This document shows, piece by piece, positions 1 through 5,312 of a stretch of 6,868 nt of DNA. The position numbers were made by a program, and so were the translations under genes. Position 1 is the first letter of the stretch, and each line of letters opens with the position of its first letter. The DNA lies in the NCBI GenBank assembly GCA_051657745.1, contig JBOFLG010000186.1:1-6868 (forward strand), read 5' to 3'. The notes under the pieces are model-generated. The model saw only the letters and a list, made by a program, of their open reading frames with translations, was not told the origin of the DNA and made no database searches. This DNA is from JBOFLG01 sp051657745. GTDB taxonomy: Bacteria; Actinomycetota; Actinomycetes; Actinomycetales; Dermatophilaceae.

Positions 1-177
1 ATGACCATCCCTAGTAACCGCACCCACCAGACACTCGACGACGATCGCCACCACGACCCATCGATTCCCGGCCCCACCAACTACCGACACCCCAACCTCA
101 TCACGACCCTCCGCACCACCGTCACCAGGCTGCTCAGACGTGTTCTGTGGGTTGATCGGCAAGTCGGCGTGACATGA
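1..177 (+). CDS. Short hypothetical ORF, unrecognised
   Basis: An ATG at base 1 opens a 58-codon frame ending in TGA at 175-177. I do not recognise the product. It is polar and rich in His, Asp, Thr and Arg, with a basic stretch (TVTRLLRRVLW) near the end, and has no clear membrane segment or signal peptide. Third codon positions are mostly C in the first two thirds, which fits coding in a high-GC genome. That bias fades near the end. Because the window starts exactly here, this could be a whole small gene or the in-frame tail of a longer gene lying upstream. It precedes a transposase remnant, so it may also be debris at an insertion junction. Confidence 0.3.
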   Translation: MTIPSNRTHQTLDDDRHHDPSIPGPTNYRHPNLITTLRTTVTRLLRRVLWVDRQVGVT

Positions 178-196
178 AGGTGCCACCACAGGGTGG

Positions 197-413
197 GTGA
201 TCGCTGACGTCGCCGACCTGTCAGGGGCCCTTGTCACGATGCCTGCCGAGGATCTGTTCGTCGACACCTACGTCCTGGTCGATGACCTGATCACGAACGA
301 ACTGGTGGTGATCCCGACCCCCCGGTCCGGTCCCTGGCTGTTCGGACGCCGAGATCATCACGATCGCGCTGGTCAGACACGTCGTGACCCGGCGTAGCGA
401 GACCGGGTCCCTG
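197..413 (+). pseudogene. Transposase N-terminal remnant (IS982-like), frameshifted
   Basis: Two adjacent frames together read like the N-terminus of an IS982/IS4-like actinobacterial transposase. From GTG 197 (or the in-frame ATG 239) the first frame gives MPAEDLFVDTYVLVDDLI...ELVVIPTP. The continuation lies in the next frame from about base 324: GPVPGCSDAEIITIALVRH, then RRSETG. Dropping one C from the run of six at 318-323 joins the two segments. The resemblance fades after about base 413, and the catalytic DDE domain is absent, so the element is both frameshifted and truncated. The remnant stops about 90 bp before the aquaporin gene, suggesting an insertion or deletion scar at the edge of the arsenic cluster. 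Family assignment rests on remembered motifs, not on a search. Confidence 0.6.
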
Positions 414-504
414 GACTGGCCCGAACGACCTGTGCGCCCGTTTCGGTCGCGACGCCGCGCACGGGGTGTGGTTCTAGTGTTCGCAGATAGGTCAGGATGG
501 CCGC

Positions 505-1248
505 GTGAATCGACCCAATACCGCGCCGCTGCCGCGTCGCCTCCTTGCTGAAGCGGTCGGCACCGGTCTCCTCGTCGCAGTGGTTGTGGGGTCGGGCATC
601 GCCGCGCAGCAACTCTCGCCGGATGACGCCGGCCTGCAGTTGCTCGAGAACGGGATCGCCACCGCGTTCGGCCTCACCGTGATCATCCTCCTCGTCGGAC
701 CGGTCTCCGGCGCTCACCTCAACCCCGTTGTCTCGCTGGCCGATTGGTTCCTCGGAAGGCGCACCGCCGCGGGGCTGAGCCTCCCTGAGGTCGGTGCCTA
801 CACGCTCGCCCAGGGGGTCGGGGCGGTGGCCGGCGCCGTCCTGGCCGCCGTGATGTTCGGCATCCCCACCGCGTGGTCGACCACGGGCCGGGCGACCGCC
901 CCGCACCTCGTCGCGGAGGTGGTGGCCACCGCCGGGCTGGTCGCCTTGGTGTTCGCGCTCACCCGCAGTGGGCGCGGTTCGCTCGCCGCCCCGGCGGTCG
1001 GCGCGTACATCGGTGCGGCGTACTGGTTCACCAGTTCGACCGCATTCGCCAACCCGGCAGTGACGGTCGGCCGGATTTTCTCGGACAGTTTCGCCGGCAT
1101 CGCGCCGGCGTCCGCGCCGGCGTTCGTCGGTGCGCAGCTCCTGGGCCTGGTGGTCGGGGTCGCCCTGACCGTCGCGCTCTACCCTGATGCCGCCGCGCGA
1201 TCCGGCGACGTCCCGCCGTGCCCGCCATCGACCGAGGAGACCCGATGA
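505..1248 (+). CDS. aqpS: MIP/aquaporin family channel, AqpS-like, arsenic-linked
   Basis: This 247-residue membrane channel of the major intrinsic protein family probably passes arsenite or other uncharged solutes. The two pore half-helices are visible. The first is SGAHLNPVVS (N73-P74-V75, a variant NPV box). The second is AFANPAVTVGR (N183-P184-A185). The residue after the second box, normally the selectivity-filter Arg, is Val186. About six hydrophobic segments surround these boxes, and the AEAVGTG motif of helix 1 is at residues 15-21. GTG 505 is the only usable start: an in-frame stop lies at 475, and AGG-rich sequence stands just upstream (494-500). The stop overlaps the arsC start by four bases (ATGA at 1245-1248), so the two genes are probably co-translated. 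In Sinorhizobium meliloti, AqpS next to ArsC serves as the arsenite exit; the same role is inferred here. Confidence 0.93.
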   Translation: MNRPNTAPLPRRLLAEAVGTGLLVAVVVGSGIAAQQLSPDDAGLQLLENGIATAFGLTVIILLVGPVSGAHLNPVVSLADWFLGRRTAAGLSLPEVGAYTLAQGVGAVAGAVLAAVMFGIPTAWSTTGRATAPHLVAEVVATAGLVALVFALTRSGRGSLAAPAVGAYIGAAYWFTSSTAFANPAVTVGRIFSDSFAGIAPASAPAFVGAQLLGLVVGVALTVALYPDAAARSGDVPPCPPSTEETR

Positions 1249-1670
1249 CCCCCACCGACGACCGACCCTCGGTGCTGTACGTGTGCGTACACAACGCCGG
1301 CCGCTCGCAGATGGCCGCCGCGTACACCCACCACCTGTCCGGGGGCGCGGTCGAGGTGCGCTCGGCCGGCTCGGCCCCGGCCGACCAGATGAACCCCGCC
1401 GCCGTGGCGGCGATGGCCGAAGAGGGCATCGACATCACCGCCGAGGTGCCGAAGGTACTGACCGCGGATGCAGTGCAGGCCAGTGACGTGGTGGTCACGA
1501 TGGGATGCGGCGATACCTGCCCGATTTTTCCCGGCACGCGGTACGAGGACTGGTCACTCGAGGACCCCGCCGGTCAGGGCCTCGACTCGGTCCGTTCGAT
1601 CCGCGATGACATCAAGCGCCGGGTGCTTGCCCTGCTCAACGATCTCGGCGTCGACCCGATCACCGGCTGA
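1245..1670 (+). CDS. arsC: Arsenate reductase ArsC (LMW phosphatase fold)
   Basis: This 141-residue cytoplasmic enzyme reduces arsenate to arsenite. The N-terminal phosphate loop is VCVHNAGRSQMA, with nucleophile Cys14 and Arg20 (CX5R). The aspartate of the DP pair is Asp107-Pro108 in YEDWSLEDPAG, followed by the conserved RSIRDDI. Further cysteines, Cys88 and Cys92, lie in TMGCGDTCP. Length matches the thioredoxin/mycothiol-linked ArsC class and not the glutaredoxin-linked E. coli type. Which thiol recycles it cannot be read from sequence; mycothiol/mycoredoxin would be expected in an actinomycete. I place the start at ATG 1245 instead of the in-frame GTG 1218, because GAGGAG (1234-1239) stands five bases upstream and ATG overlaps the aquaporin stop. 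No arsenite pump follows, so the upstream channel is the likely partner. Confidence 0.95.
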   Translation: MTPTDDRPSVLYVCVHNAGRSQMAAAYTHHLSGGAVEVRSAGSAPADQMNPAAVAAMAEEGIDITAEVPKVLTADAVQASDVVVTMGCGDTCPIFPGTRYEDWSLEDPAGQGLDSVRSIRDDIKRRVLALLNDLGVDPITG

Positions 1671-1684
1671 TCTCCGCACTCGGT

Positions 1685-1716
1685 GGCCGGCCCCGCGACC
1701 CCGGTCGGACCCGGCC
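1685..1716. terminator. Possible bidirectional hairpin between arsC and arsR
   Basis: GGCCGG at 1685-1690 can pair with CCGGCC at 1711-1716. A nested GACC/GGTC hairpin lies at 1697-1706. It sits in the short gap between the convergent arsC and arsR genes, where a shared terminator would be expected. No T-run follows on either strand, and GC-rich pairing arises by chance in such DNA, so this is weak. Confidence 0.25.
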
Positions 1717-1743
1717 GTTGCGCGCGAGGAGGTGCCAGGCGGT

Positions 1744-2193
1744 TCATGCGACCGGCTGGATGAGGCGCGCGATTCCGGCGAGCACCTCGGGCGCGACGCG
1801 GTAGTGCACCCAGGTGGCCTCCTTGCGGCTGGTCAGCAGCCCGGCTTCGCGGAGCTTCTTGAGGTGGTGGCTGACCGTCGGCTGGGACACACCGACATCG
1901 GGGACGTCGCACACGCACAGTTCGCCGCGCTGAGCGGAGGCGATCATCGAGAAGATCCGCAGGCGCACCGGGTCGCCGAGCGCCTTGAACATCGCCGCCG
2001 CCGTTTCGGCCTGGGCTGCGCTGAGCGGCTGGCGGGTCAGTGGCGGGCAACACGCGACATCCGACACGAGATCGGGCGTGGTCGCGGTGTCGGGTGCGGT
2101 TGCCGTCTCGAGCGGGGGTGCCGGGGCGGTCGCGGTGTCAAGACGTGACCTATTGGTCGATTGGGCCGGGGGTCCGGTGGTCGCAGACGTCAT
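1744..2193 (-). CDS. arsR: ArsR/SmtB family arsenite-responsive repressor
   Basis: This winged-helix repressor probably leaves its operator on binding As(III) or Sb(III). The core FKALGDPVRLRIFSMI begins near residue 69. The recognition helix is in VSQPTVSHHLKKLREAGLL (102-120), and the wing ends in WVHYRV. Two cysteine sites are present: Cys48-Cys49 in VACCPPL, like the N-terminal pair of Corynebacterium ArsR, and Cys93/Cys95 in ELCVCD, like the classic E. coli site. From ATG 2193 the protein has 149 residues, with a Thr/Ala/Pro-rich extension of about 45 residues that typical ArsR proteins lack. An alternative GTG at 2067 would give 107 residues beginning MSDVACC. Neither start has a good ribosome site; the ATG could be leaderless. 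The gene is convergent with aqpS-arsC and divergent from the flavoprotein. Confidence 0.92.
   Translation of the reverse strand: MTSATTGPPAQSTNRSRLDTATAPAPPLETATAPDTATTPDLVSDVACCPPLTRQPLSAAQAETAAAMFKALGDPVRLRIFSMIASAQRGELCVCDVPDVGVSQPTVSHHLKKLREAGLLTSRKEATWVHYRVAPEVLAGIARLIQPVA
2080..2139. repeat. Direct 12-bp repeat inside the arsR 5' end
   Basis: GGTCGCGGTGTC occurs at 2080-2091 and again at 2128-2139, 48 bp (16 codons) apart and in frame. On the minus strand the copies encode the near-identical DTATAP and DTATTP within the low-complexity extension of ArsR. The spacing suggests that the extension grew by an internal duplication. Confidence 0.6.
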
Positions 2194-2202
2194 CCGAATA
2201 TC

Positions 2203-2216
2203 TTGACAGTTGTCGA
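2203..2216. promoter_or_regulatory. Putative ArsR operator 1 (TTGA-N6-TCGA)
   Basis: TTGA (2203-2206), six bases, then TCGA (2213-2216) form an imperfect dyad 10 bp upstream of the arsR ATG. It overlaps a perfect TTGACA -35 hexamer for the divergent flavoprotein gene. It shares TTGTCGATA with the second site in opposite orientation. Binding by ArsR is inferred from position and shape. Confidence 0.6.
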
Positions 2217-2232
2217 TACTTCAGCGCACGAT
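2203..2232 (+). promoter_or_regulatory. Putative promoter for the flavoprotein gene
   Basis: TTGACA at 2203-2208 matches the -35 consensus perfectly. A weak -10 candidate, CACGAT (2227-2232), follows after 18 bp. Transcription would start near 2239, between the two putative operators, so a bound repressor could block it. The -10 assignment is uncertain. Confidence 0.45.
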
Positions 2233-2241
2233 GAGCATATA

Positions 2242-2255
2242 TCGACAAGCATCGA
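2242..2255. promoter_or_regulatory. Putative ArsR operator 2 (TCGA-N6-TCGA)
   Basis: TCGA at 2242-2245 and 2252-2255 flank six bases, giving a dyad with the same spacing as operator 1. TATCGACAA (2240-2248) is the exact reverse complement of TTGTCGATA (2210-2218), so the two sites face each other 30 bp apart. The site lies at or just after the expected transcript start and ends 14 bp before the flavoprotein ATG. Confidence 0.6.
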
Positions 2256-2269
2256 ATAAAGGAGCTGCC

Positions 2270-3643
2270 ATGTCGGATGTCGCCGCGAACCGCCCACTGC
2301 CGAACCCCACCGCCGAGACCGACGGCCCGGTTGTCGTCATCGGGGCGGGGCCTGTCGGCCTGGCTGCGGCGGCCAACGCCGTCGAGCGGGGGGTCGCCGT
2401 CGTCGTGCTCGAGCGCGGCGCCCACGCCGGCGCCGCAGTCCGCCAGTGGGGGCATGTGCGGCTGTTCTCGCCGTGGTCCGAGCTCATCGCCCCCGCGGCT
2501 CGCCGGCTCCTCGAGCCGACCGGATGGAGTGCGCCGGACCCCGACGCCCACCCGACCGGCGCAGAGTGGGCCGAGGTCTACCTCCAGCCGCTCGCCGATG
2601 CGCTCGGCGGCCGGGTCCACTACCGGTCGACCGTCACCGGCGTTGCGCGCCGGGGCCGTGACCGGGTCGTGGACGCGGGGCGCCACCGCCAGCCGTTCAC
2701 CGTGCACGTCGAGGTCGCCGACGGAGCCGCGATGCGAATCGCCGCCGCTGCGGTCGTCGATGCGTCGGGAACGTTCACCCAGCCGAACCCGCTCGGCGGT
2801 GACGGGTACCCAGCCGCCGGAGAGCCGAATGCGACTGAACGGATCGCCTACCGCGTCCCCGACATCAGTGCCGCCGCCGATGTCGCCCGGTATCAGGGGC
2901 GCAGCACCGCGGTGGTCGGGGCGGGGCACTCGGCGCTCACCGCACTGCTGGCGTTGACCGCTCTCGCCGAGCGGGTGCCCGAGACCACGATCGTGTGGAT
3001 TCTGCGCCGGGGTGGGGTCGGTGCCGCGTTCGGCGGAGGCGATGCCGATGAGCTGCCGGCCCGAGGTGCTCTGGGGCTCCGGGCGAAGTACGCCGTCGAG
3101 GCCGGCCTCGTTCGGGTCATCACCGGATTCCGCACCGCCACAGTCGATGTCGCGGGCGGGCCGGTCGCTCTGCGCAGTGCGGATGGTGAGGTCGTCACCG
3201 GTCTCGACGAGATTGTCGTCCTCACCGGGTTTCGACCTGACCACTCGATCATGACCGAACTGCGGCTCGGCCTCGACGACCGGTTGGAGGCGCCGAGCCG
3301 CCTTGCCCCGCTCATCGACCCGAACGTCCACTCCTGCGGCAGCGTGTACCCGCACGGCGCCGCCGAGTTGGCTCATGATGGTGAGCCAGGTGTCTATGTC
3401 GTGGGGATGAAGTCGTACGGCCGCGCCCCGATGTTCCTTGCGATGACCGGGTACGAGCAGGTGCGCTCCGTCGTCGCGTCGATCGCGGGCGACCACGAAG
3501 CCGCTGCCCAGGTCGAGTTGACCCTCCCGGAGACGGGCGTCTGCGGGGGTGCCGGCCTGTTCGACAGGGACGGTGACGCCGCCGGCGGGTGCTGCTCCGC
3601 GGCCGCACCCCAGCGGATCCGGCTCGGCGCCGGCCGTCCTTGA
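2270..3643 (+). CDS. FAD/NAD(P)-dependent flavoprotein, monooxygenase-like (ArsO-like)
   Basis: This 457-residue cytosolic protein is built like class B flavin monooxygenases and thioredoxin-reductase-like enzymes. The N-terminal FAD fold is VVVIGAGPVG (residues 21-30) with acidic Glu48 at the end of the second strand. A second dinucleotide fold, TAVVGAGHSA, spans about 213-222. A third conserved block is VYVVGMKSYGRAPMFL (375-390). The C-terminus carries Cys425, then Cys441-Cys442, which might bind arsenite or act in thiol redox. Flavoproteins called ArsO occur in arsenic clusters, but the substrate here is unknown. ATG 2270 is chosen because AAAGGAG (2258-2264) stands five bases upstream; an in-frame TTG at 2210 lies within the operator region. 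The gene is divergent from arsR with two putative ArsR sites between, so arsenite induction is likely. Its stop overlaps the next gene's -35 element. Confidence 0.88.
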   Translation: MSDVAANRPLPNPTAETDGPVVVIGAGPVGLAAAANAVERGVAVVVLERGAHAGAAVRQWGHVRLFSPWSELIAPAARRLLEPTGWSAPDPDAHPTGAEWAEVYLQPLADALGGRVHYRSTVTGVARRGRDRVVDAGRHRQPFTVHVEVADGAAMRIAAAAVVDASGTFTQPNPLGGDGYPAAGEPNATERIAYRVPDISAAADVARYQGRSTAVVGAGHSALTALLALTALAERVPETTIVWILRRGGVGAAFGGGDADELPARGALGLRAKYAVEAGLVRVITGFRTATVDVAGGPVALRSADGEVVTGLDEIVVLTGFRPDHSIMTELRLGLDDRLEAPSRLAPLIDPNVHSCGSVYPHGAAELAHDGEPGVYVVGMKSYGRAPMFLAMTGYEQVRSVVASIAGDHEAAAQVELTLPETGVCGGAGLFDRDGDAAGGCCSAAAPQRIRLGAGRP

Positions 3644-3668
3644 CGCGTCGACGCACCTCGGGCATCAT
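3640..3668 (+). promoter_or_regulatory. Putative promoter of cmtR, leaderless
   Basis: TTGACG (3640-3645) and CATCAT (3663-3668) are separated by 17 bp, giving a five-of-six -35 and a four-of-six -10. Transcription would begin about seven bases after the -10, at or next to ATG 3675. That explains the lack of a ribosome site there. The -35 overlaps the stop codon of the flavoprotein gene (3641-3643). Confidence 0.6.
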
Positions 3669-3684
3669 CGCAATATGGCGATGA
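3665..3684. promoter_or_regulatory. Putative CmtR operator dyad over the start codon
   Basis: TCATCGC (3665-3671) and GCGATGA (3678-3684) are perfect 7-bp inverted arms. The six-base centre is itself palindromic except for one pair (3672/3677), so 18 of 20 positions are symmetric. The dyad covers the end of the -10 element, the inferred transcript start and ATG 3675. This placement suits autorepression by the ArsR-family protein it precedes. Confidence 0.65.
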
Positions 3685-4097
3685 AAACTCCGAACGGCGT
3701 TGATCTTCCGGATGCCGGCCTTGACGTTCCGGAGACTGGTCCCGACGTGGTGAGTGGGCGCACCGCCGCGGCGTGCCTATTCCACGGGTTCAGTGACCCG
3801 AACCGGATCGTCATCCTCCAGCACCTGGCGCTCGGTGAGCACCGCGTCGTCGACCTGACGGCCCACCTCGGGCTCGCGCAGTCCACCGTCTCCAAGCACC
3901 TCGTGTGCCTGCGCGACTGCGGGCTGGTCACCTCGCGGGCGGAGGGACGGGCCACGGTCTACTCACTCAACCACGCGGCCGAGCTGATGGACCTGTGGGC
4001 CGCGGCCGAGCGGCTGCTCGCCCGTACCGGCGACCGGGTCGCCCTCTGCGACAGGTACGGGGCCGACAGCCTGCACACCGGGGAGCCGGCGCGATGA
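3675..4097 (+). CDS. cmtR: ArsR/SmtB family metal sensor, CmtR-type (Cd/Pb)
   Basis: This 140-residue winged-helix repressor has the core FHGFSDPNRIVILQHL (36-51) and recognition helix AQSTVSKHLVCLRDCGLV (68-85). Cysteines match the Mycobacterium tuberculosis CmtR ligand set: Cys78 and Cys82 in CLRDC, and Cys125 in ALCDRYG, corresponding to CmtR Cys57, Cys61 and Cys102. Cd(II) or Pb(II) sensing is therefore likely. It lacks the ELCVCD arsenite motif, so it is not a duplicate of the upstream arsR. About 30 poorly conserved residues precede the core. ATG 3675 is preferred because a promoter places the transcript start there; ATG 3681 is the alternative, and the frame is open further upstream without support. 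Its stop is overlapped by the ATG of a mini-ORF leading into the transporter gene, so the two are probably one operon. Confidence 0.9.
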   Translation: MAMKTPNGVDLPDAGLDVPETGPDVVSGRTAAACLFHGFSDPNRIVILQHLALGEHRVVDLTAHLGLAQSTVSKHLVCLRDCGLVTSRAEGRATVYSLNHAAELMDLWAAAERLLARTGDRVALCDRYGADSLHTGEPAR

Positions 4098-4129
4098 CCG
4101 CCCTCATCGCGGGTGGCCCGTCGCGGTGA
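4094..4129 (+). CDS. Possible 11-codon coupling ORF between cmtR and transporter
   Basis: ATG 4094 overlaps the cmtR stop as ATGA and has GGGGAG nine bases upstream. It reads MTALIAGGPSR and stops at 4127-4129, where TGA overlaps the transporter's GTG as GTGA. The chain of two four-base overlaps could pass ribosomes from cmtR to the transporter. Alternatively this is the transporter's original N-terminus, cut off by a frameshift or a sequencing error. Confidence 0.35.
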   Translation: MTALIAGGPSR

Positions 4130-4905
4130 CCGTCGGCGTCACGCGCCATCCGCTGAGCGCGTCCGACCGCCAGCGACTCGGCCGGCGCGCCCAGCTGCTC
4201 GCCGGCGCCTCGGTGGCCTACAACGTCGTCGAGGCCGCCATCGCGATCACCGCCGGTGTCGTCGCCGGGTCCGTGGCCCTGGTCGGGTTTGGCTTGGACT
4301 CGGTTGTCGAGGTGTCCTCCGGCCTGGTCATCCTGTGGCAGTTCCGACACCGGCTGCCCGAGGCGCGAGAGCGCACCGCGCTGCGGCTCATGGCGTTCTC
4401 GTTCTTCGCCCTCGCCGCCTACGTCGGCGTAGAGTCCGGGCGAGCCCTGGTCGGCGGCCGTGAGCCCGACACCTCCACCGTCGGCATTGGCCTCGCTGCT
4501 GCGTCCTTGGCGATAATGCCCGCCCTGTCCTGGGCGCAGCGTCGCACCGGTCGTGCTATCGGCTCCAACGCAGTGGTCGCCGATGGCACCCAGACCCTGC
4601 TGTGCACCTACCTCTCCGCGGTGCTGCTCCTCGGGCTCCTCCTGAACGCCACGCTCAGCTGGTCCTGGGCCGATCCGGTAGCCGGCCTCGTCATCGCCGC
4701 AGTCGCGGCCCGCGAGGGCCGTGCCGCCTGGCGAGGCGAGGGCTGCTGCGGGCCGACATCGGGCCACGCGGCATCCGAAGACGTAGCGGCCGGCGCCGAC
4801 GAGCACCCTGACAGCGACTACGGCTGTTGCGCCCCGCCGTCGTCCTCAGCTGGAGGCGCCGACCCCGGAACTCGCCGCGCCCCGCCGCGCCGCTCCGACC
4901 GCTGA
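4126..4905 (+). CDS. Cation transporter, CDF-like membrane domain with Cys tail
   Basis: This 259-residue inner-membrane protein resembles the transmembrane domain of cation diffusion facilitators. About six hydrophobic segments lie between residues 24 and 195. Polar residues sit where CDF proteins bind metal: AYNVVEA in the first helix, GFGLDSVVE (Asp58) in the second and VVADGTQTLLC (Asp153) in the fifth. The usual CDF cytoplasmic metallochaperone-like domain is missing. Instead there is a hydrophilic tail of about 60 residues with Cys207-Cys208 (GCCGPTSGH), several His and Asp residues, and Cys234-Cys235 (YGCCAPP). These could collect thiophilic metal. The gene follows cmtR with overlapping signals and is probably under its control, implying Cd, Pb or Zn export. 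GTG 4126 is the listed start; ATG 4094 belongs to another frame. The metal is inferred only from the regulator. Confidence 0.85.
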   Translation: MTVGVTRHPLSASDRQRLGRRAQLLAGASVAYNVVEAAIAITAGVVAGSVALVGFGLDSVVEVSSGLVILWQFRHRLPEARERTALRLMAFSFFALAAYVGVESGRALVGGREPDTSTVGIGLAAASLAIMPALSWAQRRTGRAIGSNAVVADGTQTLLCTYLSAVLLLGLLLNATLSWSWADPVAGLVIAAVAAREGRAAWRGEGCCGPTSGHAASEDVAAGADEHPDSDYGCCAPPSSSAGGADPGTRRAPPRRSDR

Positions 4906-4929
4906 ACCGGCGCTGCGATCATCCAGGCC

Positions 4930-5265
4930 ATGGACATCCTCCGGTCGGTCATTCTGTTCGCCGCTGCGGCCGTCGCCGAGATCGGCGGCGCCTGGCTGAT
5001 CTGGCAGGGCGTCCGAGAACATCGCGGATGGGTGTGGATCGGTGCCGGGGTGATCGCGCTTGGCCTCTACGGGTTCGTCGCAACGCTGCAGCCCGACGCG
5101 AACTTCGGCCGGATCCTCGCCGCGTATGGCGGGGTGTTCGTGGCGGGCTCGCTGCTGTGGGGGATGGCGGTCGACGGCTTCCGCCCGGACCGCTACGACG
5201 TCACCGGCGCGTTTCTGTGCCTCGTCGGGGTGGCGGTCATCATGTACGCACCGCGAGCCGCGTGA
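4930..5265 (+). CDS. ynfA: YnfA family (UPF0060) small membrane protein
   Basis: This 111-residue integral membrane protein has four predicted helices, roughly at 4-24, 34-52, 61-81 and 90-107. The family landmarks AEIGGAWLIWQGVREHRG (16-33) and FGRILAAYGGVFVAGSLLWG (59-78) are clear, and length is normal for YnfA. The family is related to small multidrug resistance exporters, which act as dimers; E. coli YnfA has been linked to efflux of lipophilic cations, but most members are uncharacterised. ATG 4930 is 24 bases after the transporter stop, with only a weak AGG at 4925-4927. It is probably the last gene of the cmtR operon, adding another efflux-type membrane protein. Its stop at 5263-5265 lies inside a tandem 9-bp repeat that supplies three more in-frame stops. 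Confidence 0.9.
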   Translation: MDILRSVILFAAAAVAEIGGAWLIWQGVREHRGWVWIGAGVIALGLYGFVATLQPDANFGRILAAYGGVFVAGSLLWGMAVDGFRPDRYDVTGAFLCLVGVAVIMYAPRAA

Positions 5266-5290
5266 GCCGCGTGAGCCGCGTGAGCCGCCT
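5255..5290. repeat. Tandem 9-bp repeat with stacked stop codons
   Basis: Three copies of GAGCCGCGT and a fourth, GAGCCGCCT, run from 5255 to 5290. The array covers the last codons of ynfA. Because the unit is nine bases, TGA recurs in the ynfA frame at 5263, 5272, 5281 and 5290. Confidence 0.85.
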
Positions 5291-5312
5291 GAAGTGCCTG
5301 GCTGTGGCCGGT

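Noticed and set aside
182..196. CCACC/GGTGG hairpin upstream of the transposase remnant, as an IS terminal structure
   Set aside because: A five-base stem is too common in such GC-rich DNA, and no matching inverted end was found downstream.
373..906. A 177-residue minus-strand frame opposite the aquaporin gene
   Set aside because: It is compositionally a shadow of the aquaporin coding frame and has no recognisable domain.
1218..1244. GTG 1218 as start of arsC
   Set aside because: ATG 1245 has GAGGAG five bases upstream, overlaps the aquaporin stop and gives the family's normal N-terminus.
2210..2269. TTG at 2210 as a longer start of the flavoprotein
   Set aside because: It lies in the operator/promoter region and lacks a ribosome site. 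ATG 2270 has AAAGGAG at ideal spacing.
2150..3496. A 448-residue open frame on the minus strand opposite the flavoprotein gene
   Set aside because: It is low in recognisable motifs and Arg/Gly/Asp-rich, as expected from reading a high-GC gene backwards. The plus strand carries clear FAD and NAD(P) motifs and a good ribosome site.
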